Notes: generated by a model not told the origin, from the sequence alone. A stretch of DNA of 64,000 nucleotides from Desulfosporosinus acidiphilus SJ4 (GCF_000255115.2 NC_018068.1:806001-870000); one strand, 5' to 3'. Shown: positions 48,325-58,818, counted from the first letter of the stretch. Numbers and translations: made by a program.

Positions 48325-49725
48325 ATGTCTACAAATTCAGGGAACCTCGAAACAAACGTAACCCAGGTTTCTTCGGCTGCAGATACTGATGTAGCCTTGA
48401 ATCCGAAATCGCAGACCGAAAGAATGGTAGGCCCAATCCCTTATATGTTTATGTGGATTGGAGATGGTGTCAACTTAGGCAATATGACACTTGGAGCAAG
48501 CCTAGTTGTTGCAGGAGCTGCAACATTGAATATTTTCCAAACCTTTGCAGCCGCCATTATTGCTATAGCTATTATTTCAACGGTATTCGCTTTAAACGAC
48601 AGACTTGGTTATAGAACGGGAATTCCCTATGTAGTGCAGCTAAGATTATCTTTTGGTATAAAAGGAGCTACTGCAACCTCACTTTTGCGCGGCATTCCCG
48701 CAGTTGTCTGGTACGGTGTGCAAAGCTGGATCGGCGGTACAGCCCTGAACGAAATCGCCAAGGCTATTACGGGCGGAGCCTTTAATAATGTTGTCATTTG
48801 TTTTATTGTCCTTCAATTGGTGCAAATTGTACTTTCTATGTACGGATTCCACGCTATTAAATGGGTTGAAACACTGACTTCTGTAGTTATTATGGTCGCC
48901 TTGGTTTATGTGTTTGGTGTTCTCGTAACAAAGTATAATGGCGTTGTCAGTCAAAAATGGGTTCATGCTTCTGGGTCATGGGGGTTGCCTTTCTTTTCCT
49001 TCATTATGGTTTTCCTGGGGAATTATGCAGGTATCTTTTTAAGTGCTGCTGATTATTCGAGAGAGTTAAAATCAGGTATTAGCGATGGGAAACGGGGCTT
49101 CTTGTATTTTTCACCGATTTTGATTGCCTACGGTTTTGTTATTACCATTGGTGCAATGCTGGCATCAGCAACCGGGATCTCCAATCCTGTCAAGGCCTTT
49201 GCCATCGTCGTTGATAATTCTTATATTACCGTATTTGTTTCAGCTTTCATTGTACTTGGTGCTGTTGCTACAAACATGGTTGCCAATATTGTCACTCCGA
49301 CCTATGTTATTCAATTGTTCACTAAATTAAAATATAGAATTGCCGTGGTTATCACTGGACTTTTAGGGCTGTGTGCATTTCCCTGGGTGCTTGTTCAGGA
49401 TTCTTCGGCCAAGGGTCTGGATATGTTCATTCTAATCTATTCTGCATTCTTGGGACCCATTGTAGCTATTTTGCTGATTGAATATTATATTCTAAGAAGA
49501 GAACGAGTAGAAATAAGCGAATTGTACAATAAAGAGGGCGTCTTTTCCGGCTATAATCCGGCGGCTATCCTGGCAATGCTAATCGGAGCAGGGGCTGCCT
49601 TTTTGAAAGTAGACCTCGCGTGGATAATTGGCCTCGTGGTTGCAGGGGTTGCTTACTATCTGCTGATGAAATTCGCCTTTAAAGGATCAAATTTCAAAAA
49701 AGGCACGATATTTGAGAACAATTAG
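48325..49725 (+). CDS. pucI: NCS1-family allantoin permease
   Basis: 466 residues, about 12 hydrophobic segments. The NCS1 signature at the N-terminus is PYMFMWIGDGVNLGNMTLGAS, and the SFGIKGATATSLLRGIPAVVWYGVQSWIGG stretch follows (shown here in parts). Members transport cytosine, purines, hydantoins or allantoin by cation symport. The allantoinase genes just upstream make allantoin the likely substrate; the symbol is by analogy. Confidence 0.88.
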   Translation: MSTNSGNLETNVTQVSSAADTDVALNPKSQTERMVGPIPYMFMWIGDGVNLGNMTLGASLVVAGAATLNIFQTFAAAIIAIAIISTVFALNDRLGYRTGIPYVVQLRLSFGIKGATATSLLRGIPAVVWYGVQSWIGGTALNEIAKAITGGAFNNVVICFIVLQLVQIVLSMYGFHAIKWVETLTSVVIMVALVYVFGVLVTKYNGVVSQKWVHASGSWGLPFFSFIMVFLGNYAGIFLSAADYSRELKSGISDGKRGFLYFSPILIAYGFVITIGAMLASATGISNPVKAFAIVVDNSYITVFVSAFIVLGAVATNMVANIVTPTYVIQLFTKLKYRIAVVITGLLGLCAFPWVLVQDSSAKGLDMFILIYSAFLGPIVAILLIEYYILRRERVEISELYNKEGVFSGYNPAAILAMLIGAGAAFLKVDLAWIIGLVVAGVAYYLLMKFAFKGSNFKKGTIFENN

Positions 49726-49743
49726 AAAGTGTTATATATTTGT

Positions 49744-49775
49744 GAGGAAGTCGACTGCTAAGACGGCTTCCTTTC
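49744..49775 (+). terminator. Terminator after the permease
   Basis: A stem AGGAAGTCG with CGGCTTCCT (one G-U pair), followed by ttcattcatttt. Confidence 0.7.
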
Positions 49776-49802
49776 ATTCATTTTACCAACAGGAGGGGGA
49801 AC

Positions 49803-51455
49803 GTGGAAATAACCGTAGAAAAGTTGCTCAAACTCGAATCGCTGAGAACGTCACAAGTGGTGGCAGGTGTTCAAGGGCTTAGGAATACGGTTAAAGGGGT
49901 TACGATCATGGAGGCCCCGGATATCGTCGATTGGCTGGCGGGTGGAGAATTGCTCCTTACTAGTTTATATTCTACCCTGGGAGGAAAGGTAAACTATCGT
50001 GAATTCATCCAAAATCTCGCAGCTAAAGGTGTCAGTGCTCTGGCGATTAAAATTCGCCGCTTCGTTGACAAGATTCCGTCGGAAATCCTAGAGACCGCTG
50101 ATGAGGTCGATTTGCCTATCATTGAATTGGAAGGCAATGTTCGCTATGTTGATATTATGTATCCGGCTATGGAGATGCTTTTTAACAAGCAAGTTATCGA
50201 ACTGAAATATTATAAAGAAATACAGGAACGGTTTACCGCCTTAGCTCTTCAATGCGAAGGATTGGCCAAGATTACGAAGACTTTAGCGGAATTGATTGAG
50301 AATCCAGTGAGTATTTTTGACAATCAGAAAAAGTGCTTGCATACAACGGATGAAAGATTCCATAATTTTGAAGGAATGACCACCTTTTATGAAGGAGATT
50401 TATTAAGCAAGAACTTCAATTCTTATCGAATTAAGTTCTGTGATCTGAAGGAAGAACCTGTTTATCAAGTCGTTGTACCAATTCAAGCTTTAGGTCAGGT
50501 TAGAGCTTATCTGATTGTGACCGAAATTAATCAGCCTATGCGAGAGATGGATTTTATTTGTTTGGACCAAGCTACGACCGTTGTAACTCTGGAGATGGTC
50601 AGGCGTTTTGCAGTTCGGGAAGTAGAACAAAAATTCAGTAATGATTTCGTGGAGAAACTTATCAGCGGTGAAATTGAAGTCAGTGGTATTCGTGAAAGGG
50701 CTAATCTCTTGGAGTTGGACATTAATCACCCATTTGTTGTTGTACTGTTTAGCCTCAAATATCTGGATGAGTGTTTAGCTGATACTAAAATCAAACAGGA
50801 TAAAATTGCTTTTCAAGGAATTAAAGCTGAAATACAGTCCTTGATCATGAACGTGATGAGGATGCGAATGAAGGACTTTATTCTGGGACATAAAGGTGAC
50901 TCGATCATTGTCTTATGGCCCGTAAAAGTCTCAAGCCAAACCATCGAAGAGATTAAGAGGGCCGGACGGGAAGTTCAGAATAACGCCAAGAAACGATGGA
51001 AAAAAATTATGATTGGGATTGGCATAAGCAACGAAGCAGCGGAAATCGAAGAAATTCCCAGAAGCTACAAAGAAGCCCAGGATGCCCTCATTTACGGAGA
51101 AATGCTACAAGGGGAAGGTGCTATTTCTTGGTTTCAAGATCTCGGCGTCTATCGAATGCTTTGTAAATTTGGTCAAACTAATAATCTCGATGAGTTTTTA
51201 CCAAAAGCGCTTAGAAAACTTTTTGACTATGATCAACAGAATCAAACGGAACTTTTAAAGAGCCTGCAAGTCTTTTTGGAGTATAATGGCAACTCAAGTA
51301 AAGCCGCCAAAGCACTTTTTATTCATTACAAAACCTTACTCTATCGTTTAGAACGGATTAAAGAGGTCACCGGACTCGACCTGGAGGATAATCAAAACCG
51401 CTTAGAATTAGAACTCGGCTTAAAGATTATCCAAATATTAAACCATAGAGAGTAA
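49803..51455 (+). CDS. pucR: PucR-family transcriptional regulator
   Basis: 550 residues from GTG 49803 with GGAGGGGG upstream. It has an N-terminal purine catabolism PucR domain (about 5-125, with GVTIMEAPDIVDWLAGGELLLTS in parts), a CdaR GGDEF-like domain (about 290-430) and a C-terminal HTH_30 with FLEYNGNSSKAAKALFIHYKTLLYRLERI. PucR proteins activate purine and ureide catabolism genes on sensing allantoin or related compounds, which fits its place at the end of the cluster. Confidence 0.92.
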   Translation: MEITVEKLLKLESLRTSQVVAGVQGLRNTVKGVTIMEAPDIVDWLAGGELLLTSLYSTLGGKVNYREFIQNLAAKGVSALAIKIRRFVDKIPSEILETADEVDLPIIELEGNVRYVDIMYPAMEMLFNKQVIELKYYKEIQERFTALALQCEGLAKITKTLAELIENPVSIFDNQKKCLHTTDERFHNFEGMTTFYEGDLLSKNFNSYRIKFCDLKEEPVYQVVVPIQALGQVRAYLIVTEINQPMREMDFICLDQATTVVTLEMVRRFAVREVEQKFSNDFVEKLISGEIEVSGIRERANLLELDINHPFVVVLFSLKYLDECLADTKIKQDKIAFQGIKAEIQSLIMNVMRMRMKDFILGHKGDSIIVLWPVKVSSQTIEEIKRAGREVQNNAKKRWKKIMIGIGISNEAAEIEEIPRSYKEAQDALIYGEMLQGEGAISWFQDLGVYRMLCKFGQTNNLDEFLPKALRKLFDYDQQNQTELLKSLQVFLEYNGNSSKAAKALFIHYKTLLYRLERIKEVTGLDLEDNQNRLELELGLKIIQILNHRE

Positions 51456-51683
51456 GAATCAAGTATTAAAAATAATTAGATGAATAGAAACAGGAAGAAG
51501 CACGATTTAGCGGACATGAATGCTTATGATATGAAGAGTATCGAAAATGAAGCTTTTGAGTTATGGGGGTAGTGAAGTGGAAAAAGGTCCTATAAGGATG
51601 TCGTGTTAAATAACGGAAAATACCGAAACAATACACCTAAGATCCAATTGGCACATATGCTGTACAAAAACTGGAGGATAGCT

Positions 51684-53096
51684 ATGCAAATTCACGTTGT
51701 ACAGCATGGGGAAACTTTAGATCGGATTGCAATTACTTATGGAATAAGTACAACAAATTTAATGCGGTATAATGGCCTGCAAGATCATAACTTAGTGAGC
51801 GGACTCGCCCTAATTATTCCTTCCTCCACCCAGCCATACACCGTAAAATCAGGTGATACGCTTTGGAAGATTGCCAAAAAATCAGGTACGACCGTTTCCG
51901 CATTAATAGCGGCAAATAACATCAAGAATCCAGAGCATATTTATCCCGGAACTGTTTTAACGGTACCTACTAGAACCCATATTGTTAAATCCGGTGAGAG
52001 TCTTTGGAAAATATCCCGAAATTACGGTGTAACCATTCAAAGTATCGTGAATATGAATAATATGACTAACCCCAATGCCATCTATCCAGGCATGGTCTTA
52101 ATTATACCTGGAACGTCCAAATCATCTATTGAAGTAAATGCCTATTCCTACCAATCCGGAGATATAACGGTGGAATCGCTGCGAAATTATGGACAATATC
52201 TTACATATTATTGTCCATTTGCCTATGGTGTTCAGTCCGATGGCGGCCTTGCCCCTCTAAACGACGGTTCATTAATTCAGGAAGCTGATGCTCAAAAAAT
52301 TGTACCCATGATGTCAATCAGTAATTTTAGTTCAGAAACTCTGGGTTCAAACGTTGCGCATTCCATCCTTTCTGATCAAGGAATTCAAGCTATTCTTTTA
52401 TCCAATGTACTAAATATCATGAAAACAAAAGGCTATAAGATTTTGAATATTGACTTTGAAAATGTTTTGCAAACAGACCGTGACTTATACAGCAAGTTTG
52501 TCGAAAATGCCGTTAATCATTTGCATCCTGAAGGGTATCTTGTCTCAACTGCTCTGGCTCCTAAAACAAGTGCGGAACAGAGAGGGCTATTATATGAAGC
52601 TCATGATTATGCCGCCCATGGCAGGATAGCTGATTTTGTTGTGCTCATGACTTATGAGTGGGGCTACCGCTTAGGCCCTCCTCAAGCCATATCTCCCTTA
52701 AATCAAATTAACCGTGTACTTGATTATGCTGTAAGTGTAATCCCACGGAAAAAAATATTTATGGGTTTTCAAACGTATGCCCGTGACTGGACACTTCCAC
52801 ACGTTCGAGGCCAATCAGCAGAAACTTTCAGCCCACAATATGCAGTCCATCAGGCCATCCGGTATGGAGTTCCAATTCATTATGATCAACCTTCGGAATC
52901 GCCATTCTATAATTATGTCGATGCTCAAGGACGACATCATCAAGTTTGGTTTGAAGATCCCCGCAGTGCTCAAGCCAAATTTAATACAGTCAAGAACCAT
53001 AATATCGGCGGCATAAGTTACTGGGTTCTTGACACTTCTTTTCCTCAGAACTGGTTTTTACTTGCCGACAATTTTAATATTAGTAAACGTTTATAA
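51684..53096 (+). CDS. Spore cortex-type glycosidase, three LysM plus GH18 (YaaH/SleL-like)
   Basis: 470 residues from ATG 51684, seven bases after GGAGG; the longer frame to 51603 has no such site. Three LysM repeats (about 2-47, 50-97, 98-143) are followed by a GH18 barrel with the catalytic acid in the strand [10 protein letters not shown] and the late [11 protein letters not shown]. There is no signal peptide, as in YaaH/SleL, which are made in the mother cell and placed in the spore cortex, where they cleave cortex peptidoglycan as N-acetylglucosaminidases. This supports a spore-forming host. Confidence 0.92.
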   Translation: MQIHVVQHGETLDRIAITYGISTTNLMRYNGLQDHNLVSGLALIIPSSTQPYTVKSGDTLWKIAKKSGTTVSALIAANNIKNPEHIYPGTVLTVPTRTHIVKSGESLWKISRNYGVTIQSIVNMNNMTNPNAIYPGMVLIIPGTSKSSIEVNAYSYQSGDITVESLRNYGQYLTYYCPFAYGVQSDGGLAPLNDGSLIQEADAQKIVPMMSISNFSSETLGSNVAHSILSDQGIQAILLSNVLNIMKTKGYKILNIDFENVLQTDRDLYSKFVENAVNHLHPEGYLVSTALAPKTSAEQRGLLYEAHDYAAHGRIADFVVLMTYEWGYRLGPPQAISPLNQINRVLDYAVSVIPRKKIFMGFQTYARDWTLPHVRGQSAETFSPQYAVHQAIRYGVPIHYDQPSESPFYNYVDAQGRHHQVWFEDPRSAQAKFNTVKNHNIGGISYWVLDTSFPQNWFLLADNFNISKRL

Positions 53097-53253
53097 GTCA
53101 TTTTTTATCGAGCTAAAATTTAATGGCTTGATCCCAACCCACGATCATTTGTTAAAAACACTCACAGACGGAAAAACCCGATTGTTCGGCTTTCTGTAAT
53201 AGGGTGTTTATTTTGTATTCCGCGCATTAATCAATGGGGTGTGTGTGTGCAAG

Positions 53254-53299
53254 GGGGACGGTCCTTTTGATACAAAAATGAGTCAAAAGGACCGTCCCC
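53254..53299. repeat. GGGGACGGTCC inverted repeat, copy 1
   Basis: A 17-bp inverted repeat (53254-53270 with 53283-53299), nearly identical to the one at 63241-63290. It lies in the 636-base gene-free stretch 53097-53732, which also has a 14-base tandem duplication at 53554-53581 and a short dyad (TTCGTCAGCG/CGCTGATGAA, 53683-53704) just ahead of the cytochrome gene. Confidence 0.85.
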
Positions 53300-53732
53300 G
53301 AAGGGTATGTTCTCGAGGCTCTAAAAAAGTTGTAAACTTCGCATTTTATTCGAATCATGGGGTATAACTGTGATTCATCTCACAACTTAATGAATGGATA
53401 CTCCGATATAATAATTTCGAATGTTTAAACATCAAAAAGAGTGAGGTGATATTTATAGGATAAGCTTTTAAGTCTTAGGGATGAGCAGGAGTTTAATAAG
53501 CGTTATATCTGAAGGTTAATCGTCTATTGATAAGTGAATTAAATTTCAAACTGAAGATATCATACTTAAGATATCATACTTAAGCATTACATATCACGGA
53601 ATAGAAGTTTAATTCGCTTAGCCAGGAAGAATGTTATTTTTTACTGTACAGATATAAACAAAATTTTAACGGTTGTTCATCCTTCGTCAGCGGTCGCTGA
53701 TGAAAAATAAGGAGGAGAGGATTTAGAGAAAG

Positions 53733-54998
53733 ATGAAGTCAACAACATCACGTATGATTATCCTATTGGGGATGGGTACAGTCTTAGTTTGTGCTTTGTT
53801 ATTCCTGGTGTATCACTCTGTCATCGGACCACAAGGAATAAGCACGAGTATGCCGGCTTTAAGTGTTGTGGCTACAGGAGAAAACAAAGCATGTGTTGAA
53901 TGTCATCAAAAAGAAAACCCGGGTATCATTCAACAATATCATGACAGTCAACACTCAGGCCGAGGCGTTCTATGTCTTGATTGTCACAAAGCCGTTAAAG
54001 GTCAAGAAAGCCTTACTTCGGAACATCATAATGTGGCTATCATTGCCAAGCCGACACCGAATAATTGCGCCCAGTGCCACGCAACAGAGGTCAAACAATT
54101 TGAAGCAAGCAATCATTCGGCCAAATCATGGTATGCCGTCCAGGGAGCCAAAAATTTTACTCCCGAAGAACTGGCTAAATATCACCTGCTGGACGCTAAT
54201 GGCAAACCACTTAATGGTGGAAACGCTAATGCAGTGTATAATCTTATCGGCAAAGACGCCAGTGCACAGTCCTGCGAAGTATGCCATGCCGTTGGTCAAA
54301 AGAACGGTGACGGAAGTTTTGGAGATTGTACAAAGTGTCATCTAAGACACACATTTGATGTTGCTCAGGCCCGCAAGCCAGAAACTTGCGCACAATGCCA
54401 TTTAGGTCCGGATCATCCTCAGGCTGAAATCTATAATGAATCGGCTCATGGGACTTACTACCAAGCAAACCAGTCAAAATACAATATGGACGCTCCGCCA
54501 GGAACCCTGACGGTCAAAGATTTTCCGGCCCCCACTTGTGCCACCTGTCATATGTCGGCCTTTGGCAGTGTTCCAGGAACACACGACGTCGGTCAACGTC
54601 TTAAATGGAATCTGACGCCTGAAATCGCTTCGGTTCGCAAGGACGGAGCAGCGCACGAGCAGATAATGAACTCGGTATGCCTCAATTGTCACACCCAACC
54701 GTTCATTGATGATGTCATGAGTAAGGCGGAAAAAAACATTGCCCTTAGCAATCAGAATATTGAAAAGGGCAAATCAATTGTCCAAGATCTGCGCAACTCA
54801 GGACTGTTGGGTACTAAACCTTTTGGCACACCCATCGACTTTGAGTATTTCGAATTGTGGCATCATGAAGGCCGCAGAGCAAGATTCGGGGCTGTCATGG
54901 GAGGAGCTGACTATGTAAACTGGAATGGAATCTATGAGCAAGAGAAAGCCTTAGTAGATCTGCAATCAAAAGCGGACGCCTTAAAAGCAAAGCACTAG
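53733..54998 (+). CDS. Octaheme cytochrome c, HAO-like family
   Basis: 421 residues. An N-terminal hydrophobic anchor (about 8-28) exports and tethers it to the outer face of the membrane. Eight C-x-x-C-H haem-binding motifs are seen: CVECH, CLDCH, CAQCH, CEVCH, CTKCH, CAQCH, CATCH and CLNCH. The later part (HDVGQRLKW, then WHHEGRRARFGAVMGGADYVNWNG) resembles the hydroxylamine oxidoreductase family of octaheme proteins, some of which reduce nitrite or hydroxylamine in anaerobes. I cannot tell if the cross-linking tyrosine of true HAO is present. AGGAGG precedes the ATG. The next gene is a probable membrane partner. Confidence 0.9.
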   Translation: MKSTTSRMIILLGMGTVLVCALLFLVYHSVIGPQGISTSMPALSVVATGENKACVECHQKENPGIIQQYHDSQHSGRGVLCLDCHKAVKGQESLTSEHHNVAIIAKPTPNNCAQCHATEVKQFEASNHSAKSWYAVQGAKNFTPEELAKYHLLDANGKPLNGGNANAVYNLIGKDASAQSCEVCHAVGQKNGDGSFGDCTKCHLRHTFDVAQARKPETCAQCHLGPDHPQAEIYNESAHGTYYQANQSKYNMDAPPGTLTVKDFPAPTCATCHMSAFGSVPGTHDVGQRLKWNLTPEIASVRKDGAAHEQIMNSVCLNCHTQPFIDDVMSKAEKNIALSNQNIEKGKSIVQDLRNSGLLGTKPFGTPIDFEYFELWHHEGRRARFGAVMGGADYVNWNGIYEQEKALVDLQSKADALKAKH

Positions 54999-55010
54999 GA
55001 GGATTTGAGA

Positions 55011-55829
55011 ATGATGAATCGTCTCATCCGGATAGCTTCTATCAATAAAACTCCTCTCTTGCTTGGCATGATGGGTATCAACTTTTTACTGACAGGCGTG
55101 GATGTTTTAATTGCCCATTCGCAAAACGACTTTTTTCGCTGGGAGCTCATTCCCTTGATCTATACGCCGCTGGCAGTTTTAGTGATTTTTACTCAACTCA
55201 TCCTAAAATCTAATAATCTTGTGAGTCGAGTCTTTAGAATTGTGATGTGGCTGGGTGTCTGCGTTGGCGTTTTGGGTACAATTTTTCACATCTTAGGCAA
55301 TGCCACTTTCAATCGTGAAAGTCTTTATCAGCTATTGGTTGAAGGATCTCCGGTAGCGGCTCCTATAGCTTTTGCCGGGATTTCCAGTTACGCTTTGGTA
55401 AGTGAACGTTATCGAGGGCCATCTCGGCGTTCTAAATTGTTAGTCCTGGTTGGTTTGGGTTTTTTGGGTGCGGTTTTGGCTGCGTTTTTAGATCACGCTC
55501 GGTTAGCTTTTATTCCGGGATACACCCTGATTCCCATAGTAACGGGTTCGCTTGCCACCATTGCTTGTTTCTATGCAGCCTTTTCCCAACTTACCAACAC
55601 CGAAACCTCTATACTCCTATCCGTTTTGGCCTTTAATTTGTTTGTAGGTTTATTAGGCTTTGGGTTTCATGTTTTTGGAGATTTGGCTGGAACTCAGGGT
55701 ATAGTCTGGGCAAGAATTCTCTATCGCAATCCACTGCTCGGACCGCTCCTTTTCTCAAATCTTGCGTGCTTAGGCGCTCTATGTCTGCTGCCGGAACATA
55801 CCGTTAGACTTGACGAAAGTCACAGTTGA
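55011..55829 (+). CDS. Eight-helix membrane protein, partner of the octaheme cytochrome
   Basis: 272 residues from ATG 55011 with AGGAGG eight bases upstream (a TTG at 55005 is too close to that site). About eight hydrophobic segments fill the protein. Histidines lie within or beside helices in TIFHILGN, LDHARLAF and FHVFGDLAG and could bind haem b or quinol, which is speculation. There is no CxxCH, so it is not a NapC/NrfH quinol dehydrogenase. Its start is 12 bases after the cytochrome gene, which implies one operon. Confidence 0.7.
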   Translation: MMNRLIRIASINKTPLLLGMMGINFLLTGVDVLIAHSQNDFFRWELIPLIYTPLAVLVIFTQLILKSNNLVSRVFRIVMWLGVCVGVLGTIFHILGNATFNRESLYQLLVEGSPVAAPIAFAGISSYALVSERYRGPSRRSKLLVLVGLGFLGAVLAAFLDHARLAFIPGYTLIPIVTGSLATIACFYAAFSQLTNTETSILLSVLAFNLFVGLLGFGFHVFGDLAGTQGIVWARILYRNPLLGPLLFSNLACLGALCLLPEHTVRLDESHS

Positions 55830-55869
55830 TATTTGAGCTTTCAAAAAAGAATCTGGGGACAAAATTTAC

Positions 55870-55913
55870 AAAAGGGTTAAAGAGATTGAAAAATCATCTT
55901 TAACCCTTTTGGT
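55870..55913 (+). terminator. Terminator after the cytochrome operon
   Basis: A perfect 14-bp stem (55870-55883 with 55897-55910) ending in four Ts. The rest of 55830-56221 holds no gene. Confidence 0.85.
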
Positions 55914-56221
55914 TAATCCATTCCTTGAAGTTTTTGTTCTTATACTAAAGTGCCCTATAAAGGAAAAAGTTATTATGATTTGTCTTAATATAAAAATTTC
56001 TAAAATAATTTGTTAAAATAAAAGGAAAGATAGAATTATTTGTTGAAGAGATAAGCGATATAGTTTTGATGCGCTTTTGCTAACAGGAATTTATGAGAAC
56101 GAATTTATTGAAATATAAAGTGAAAAAACTTAGAACAAAGAGCGCTTGGATTCACTGCTTTCTTAGTCCTTTGATCTGTTTGACATGTAATCGACTAATG
56201 AAATAAGGATAGGTGAAGGAG

Positions 56222-58477
56222 ATGGCTCAACCATTTATTTCTTGTGATCATAACATTTATAAATTGTCAAATCTCTTTGACCTGCGCGAAATTCAGAAGC
56301 TTCAGGATTTGTTTTCTGCGGCGACTGGTGTGGCCTCACTCATAACTGAGCCTGATGGAACACCTATAACGGAACCAAGTGGCTTTTGCAACTTGTGTCT
56401 GGCTATAAGAAGCACTGAAAAAGGACTGAACAATTGTCGAAAATCAGATTCAATGATGGGAAGTCCTCAAAAAGATGGGCCTAAAATACGGCGGTGTTCG
56501 AGCGGAGGTCTTCTTGATGCAGGAGCAAGTATTATTGTTGACGGAATTCATATTGCTAATTGGCTGATAGGTCAGGTACTTGACGAGGACGCAGCAATGG
56601 AAGATCTCATGAAATACACGGATGAAATTGGCGTCAAACCTGAAGTGTCTATGGATGCTCTAAAAGATGTAAAACGCATGTCCAAACTTCAGTTTGAAAA
56701 TATTTGTCGTTTCCTTTTCTTTCATGCCAATCAGCTTTCGATGTACGCGGCTCAAAATCTCTTACTAATCCAGGAAATCGGCCGGCGGAAGATTTTTGAA
56801 ACGGAAATCAAAAACCTTAATCATGATCTTGAATTAAAGATAGAAGAAAGAACTCTACAACTGCAGGAGACTGTTCAGACCCTTGAAGACAATAATGCTG
56901 AGTTAGAGGAAATAAATACGATTCTGGAGGAGGAAATTGCCAAACGCAAAAAGGCCGAGGAGGAAGTTCTCAAATTAAATGAGGAACTGGAAAGAAAGGT
57001 CGGAGAACGTACAAGAAAACTTCAGGAATTGAATGCCATCTTGGAAGAAGAAATCATGGAGAAGACCATGGCAGAGAATGAGCTGAAGAAGGAAAAGGTA
57101 TTAACTGATGCCTTATTTAACAGCGCTCCAGGGATGATATACCTCTACGATGAGAATAGCAACTTAGTGAGATGGAACAGGCAACATGAAGAAATGACAG
57201 GCTATTCTTCTGAAGAGTTGGCTCATATGAAGTTATTAGATTGGTATAAAGGAGACAAAGCAAGTCAAACATCCGTGGCCAAAGGAATCAAAAGGGCGAA
57301 TCGGTTCGGGTTTGGCGAGGCTGAAGCAAATCTTCAGAAAAAGGACGGGACTAAAATACCGATGTACTTTACTGCCGGTTCAATTTTTATTGATGGGAAG
57401 CAATATTTTGCCGGGGTAGGGATCGACATAACTGACCGCAAAAGAAGGGAAGAAGAAAATCACTATTTAAGTTATCATGATGTTTTAACGGGCCTTTATA
57501 ACCGAAGATTTTATGAAGAAGAAATCAAACGCTTGGATATCAATGGAGATCTTCCCCTTTCAATTATTATTGGGGATGTGAATGGCCTTAAAGTCATTAA
57601 TGATGCTTTTGGACACGATAAAGGGGATGAGCTTTTAAAGAAATCGGCAGAAGCCATCCAAAGGTCTTGTAAGGCAGATGACATCGTCGCTCGTTGGGGA
57701 GGCGATGAATTTGTTATCCTTCTTCCCAAAACCAAAAAAGAAGAGGCCGAACAGGTCGTCCAAAGGATTAATGACCGGTTTGCCAAGATAAAAATTAACA
57801 CAATACAGGTGAGCATGTCCTTTGGCTTGGAAACCAAAGAGGAGAATAATGTAAATATCCACGAAGTTCTAAAAAGAGCTGAAGATGCTATGTACAAACA
57901 TAAAGTCCTTGCCAATAATGGAATGATGGGTAATTTAATAAATACAATTATTAATACCCTGCACGAAAAGAATCCAAGAGAGGAACAACATTCCAAAAGG
58001 GTCAGTCAAATTTGTCAAATGCTTGGAAGGGAGTTAAACCTTTCTGAATCTGAAGTCGGTAAACTAAAAGCCGCCGGCCTCCTTCATGACATAGGAAAAA
58101 TTGCCATCGAAGAAAGTATCTTAAACAAACCCGGAAGACCTACAGAGACTGAATGGGACCAGATCAAGAGACACCCCGAGATTGGCTATAGAATATTAAG
58201 TACTTCAAAGGAAATGTCAGATTTGGCGGATTGCATTTTGGCACATCATGAACGCTGGGATGGTAAGGGTTACCCAAGGGGATTAATGGGCGAAAATATT
58301 CCGATGATTTCAAGAATTATTGCACTTGCTGATAGCTTTGATGCTATGATTAGTGAAAGGGTTTATCGAAATGCTCTGAGCAAGGAAGAAGCCCTAGCAG
58401 AAATTGAGAAAAACTCTGGTACACAATTTGATCCGGGAATTGCCGAGATATTCATTAAAGTCTTAGCGAAAGAATAG
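56222..58477 (+). CDS. PocR-PAS-GGDEF-HD-GYP signalling protein
   Basis: 751 residues from ATG 56222 (AGGTGA site; a GTG at 56213 is an alternative). Order: PocR ligand-binding domain (about 10-175, with cysteines CNLCLAIRSTEKGLNNC), a long coiled coil (about 190-295), a PAS domain (PGMIYLYDENSNLVRWNRQHEEMTGYS), a GGDEF domain with intact RWGGDEF, and an HD-GYP domain with LLHDIGK, HPEIGYRIL, HHERWDGKGYP. It holds both a c-di-GMP cyclase and a phosphodiesterase motif set and no membrane segment, so it is a cytoplasmic sensor; which activity dominates cannot be told. Two blocks of the coiled coil are near repeats of each other (ILEEEIxxK). Confidence 0.94.
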   Translation: MAQPFISCDHNIYKLSNLFDLREIQKLQDLFSAATGVASLITEPDGTPITEPSGFCNLCLAIRSTEKGLNNCRKSDSMMGSPQKDGPKIRRCSSGGLLDAGASIIVDGIHIANWLIGQVLDEDAAMEDLMKYTDEIGVKPEVSMDALKDVKRMSKLQFENICRFLFFHANQLSMYAAQNLLLIQEIGRRKIFETEIKNLNHDLELKIEERTLQLQETVQTLEDNNAELEEINTILEEEIAKRKKAEEEVLKLNEELERKVGERTRKLQELNAILEEEIMEKTMAENELKKEKVLTDALFNSAPGMIYLYDENSNLVRWNRQHEEMTGYSSEELAHMKLLDWYKGDKASQTSVAKGIKRANRFGFGEAEANLQKKDGTKIPMYFTAGSIFIDGKQYFAGVGIDITDRKRREEENHYLSYHDVLTGLYNRRFYEEEIKRLDINGDLPLSIIIGDVNGLKVINDAFGHDKGDELLKKSAEAIQRSCKADDIVARWGGDEFVILLPKTKKEEAEQVVQRINDRFAKIKINTIQVSMSFGLETKEENNVNIHEVLKRAEDAMYKHKVLANNGMMGNLINTIINTLHEKNPREEQHSKRVSQICQMLGRELNLSESEVGKLKAAGLLHDIGKIAIEESILNKPGRPTETEWDQIKRHPEIGYRILSTSKEMSDLADCILAHHERWDGKGYPRGLMGENIPMISRIIALADSFDAMISERVYRNALSKEEALAEIEKNSGTQFDPGIAEIFIKVLAKE

Positions 58478-58497
58478 CTGGAATATTGAAGACCATC

Positions 58498-58542
58498 TAA
58501 GGGACAAAGTTAGCGAAGGGCTGAAATGTCCCTTAAATTTTT
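58498..58542 (+). terminator. Terminator after the signalling gene
   Basis: A 9-bp stem TAAGGGACA (58498-58506) with TGTCCCTTA (58527-58535), followed by aattttt. Confidence 0.75.
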
Positions 58543-58786
58543 GGACAAAGCCCTTGGAAAAGTGGAAAAATCCTTCAATGCAATATCTTAAGAGGAATTG
58601 ATATAGACTAAAGACAGGTAGTCTTAAGACTGTAGGCAAGAGTGCTCTGGATGGTGAAAAGAACACTAACAACTGGTATAATATTATTCTGAGAGTAATT
58701 TAGTTCACTTGTCGATCCTGTATTTAGGCGGCAATTATTCGTTTTCATCCAATCGTGAGACTCACACTTCTATAAGTGGGAGCGGT

Positions 58787-58818
58787 CCCCGATGTTCAGC
58801 TTTAGCTGAACGAGTTCA
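58787..58818 (+). repeat. Dispersed hairpin repeat, copy 2
   Basis: Same 32 bases as 10041-10072. Here it is preceded by a hairpin-like CACTTCTATAAGTG (58764-58777). It lies upstream of polC in a stretch (58543-58889) without a gene. Confidence 0.75.

Noticed and set aside
53554-53581. Two exact copies of a 14-base unit (aagatatcatactt) as an iteron or binding array
   Set aside because: Only two adjacent copies exist; slippage duplication is enough to explain it.
55011-55829. NrfD/PsrC-type quinol subunit
   Set aside because: Eight helices and hydrophobicity fit loosely, but no recognisable NrfD motif is seen, so it is left as an unknown membrane partner.
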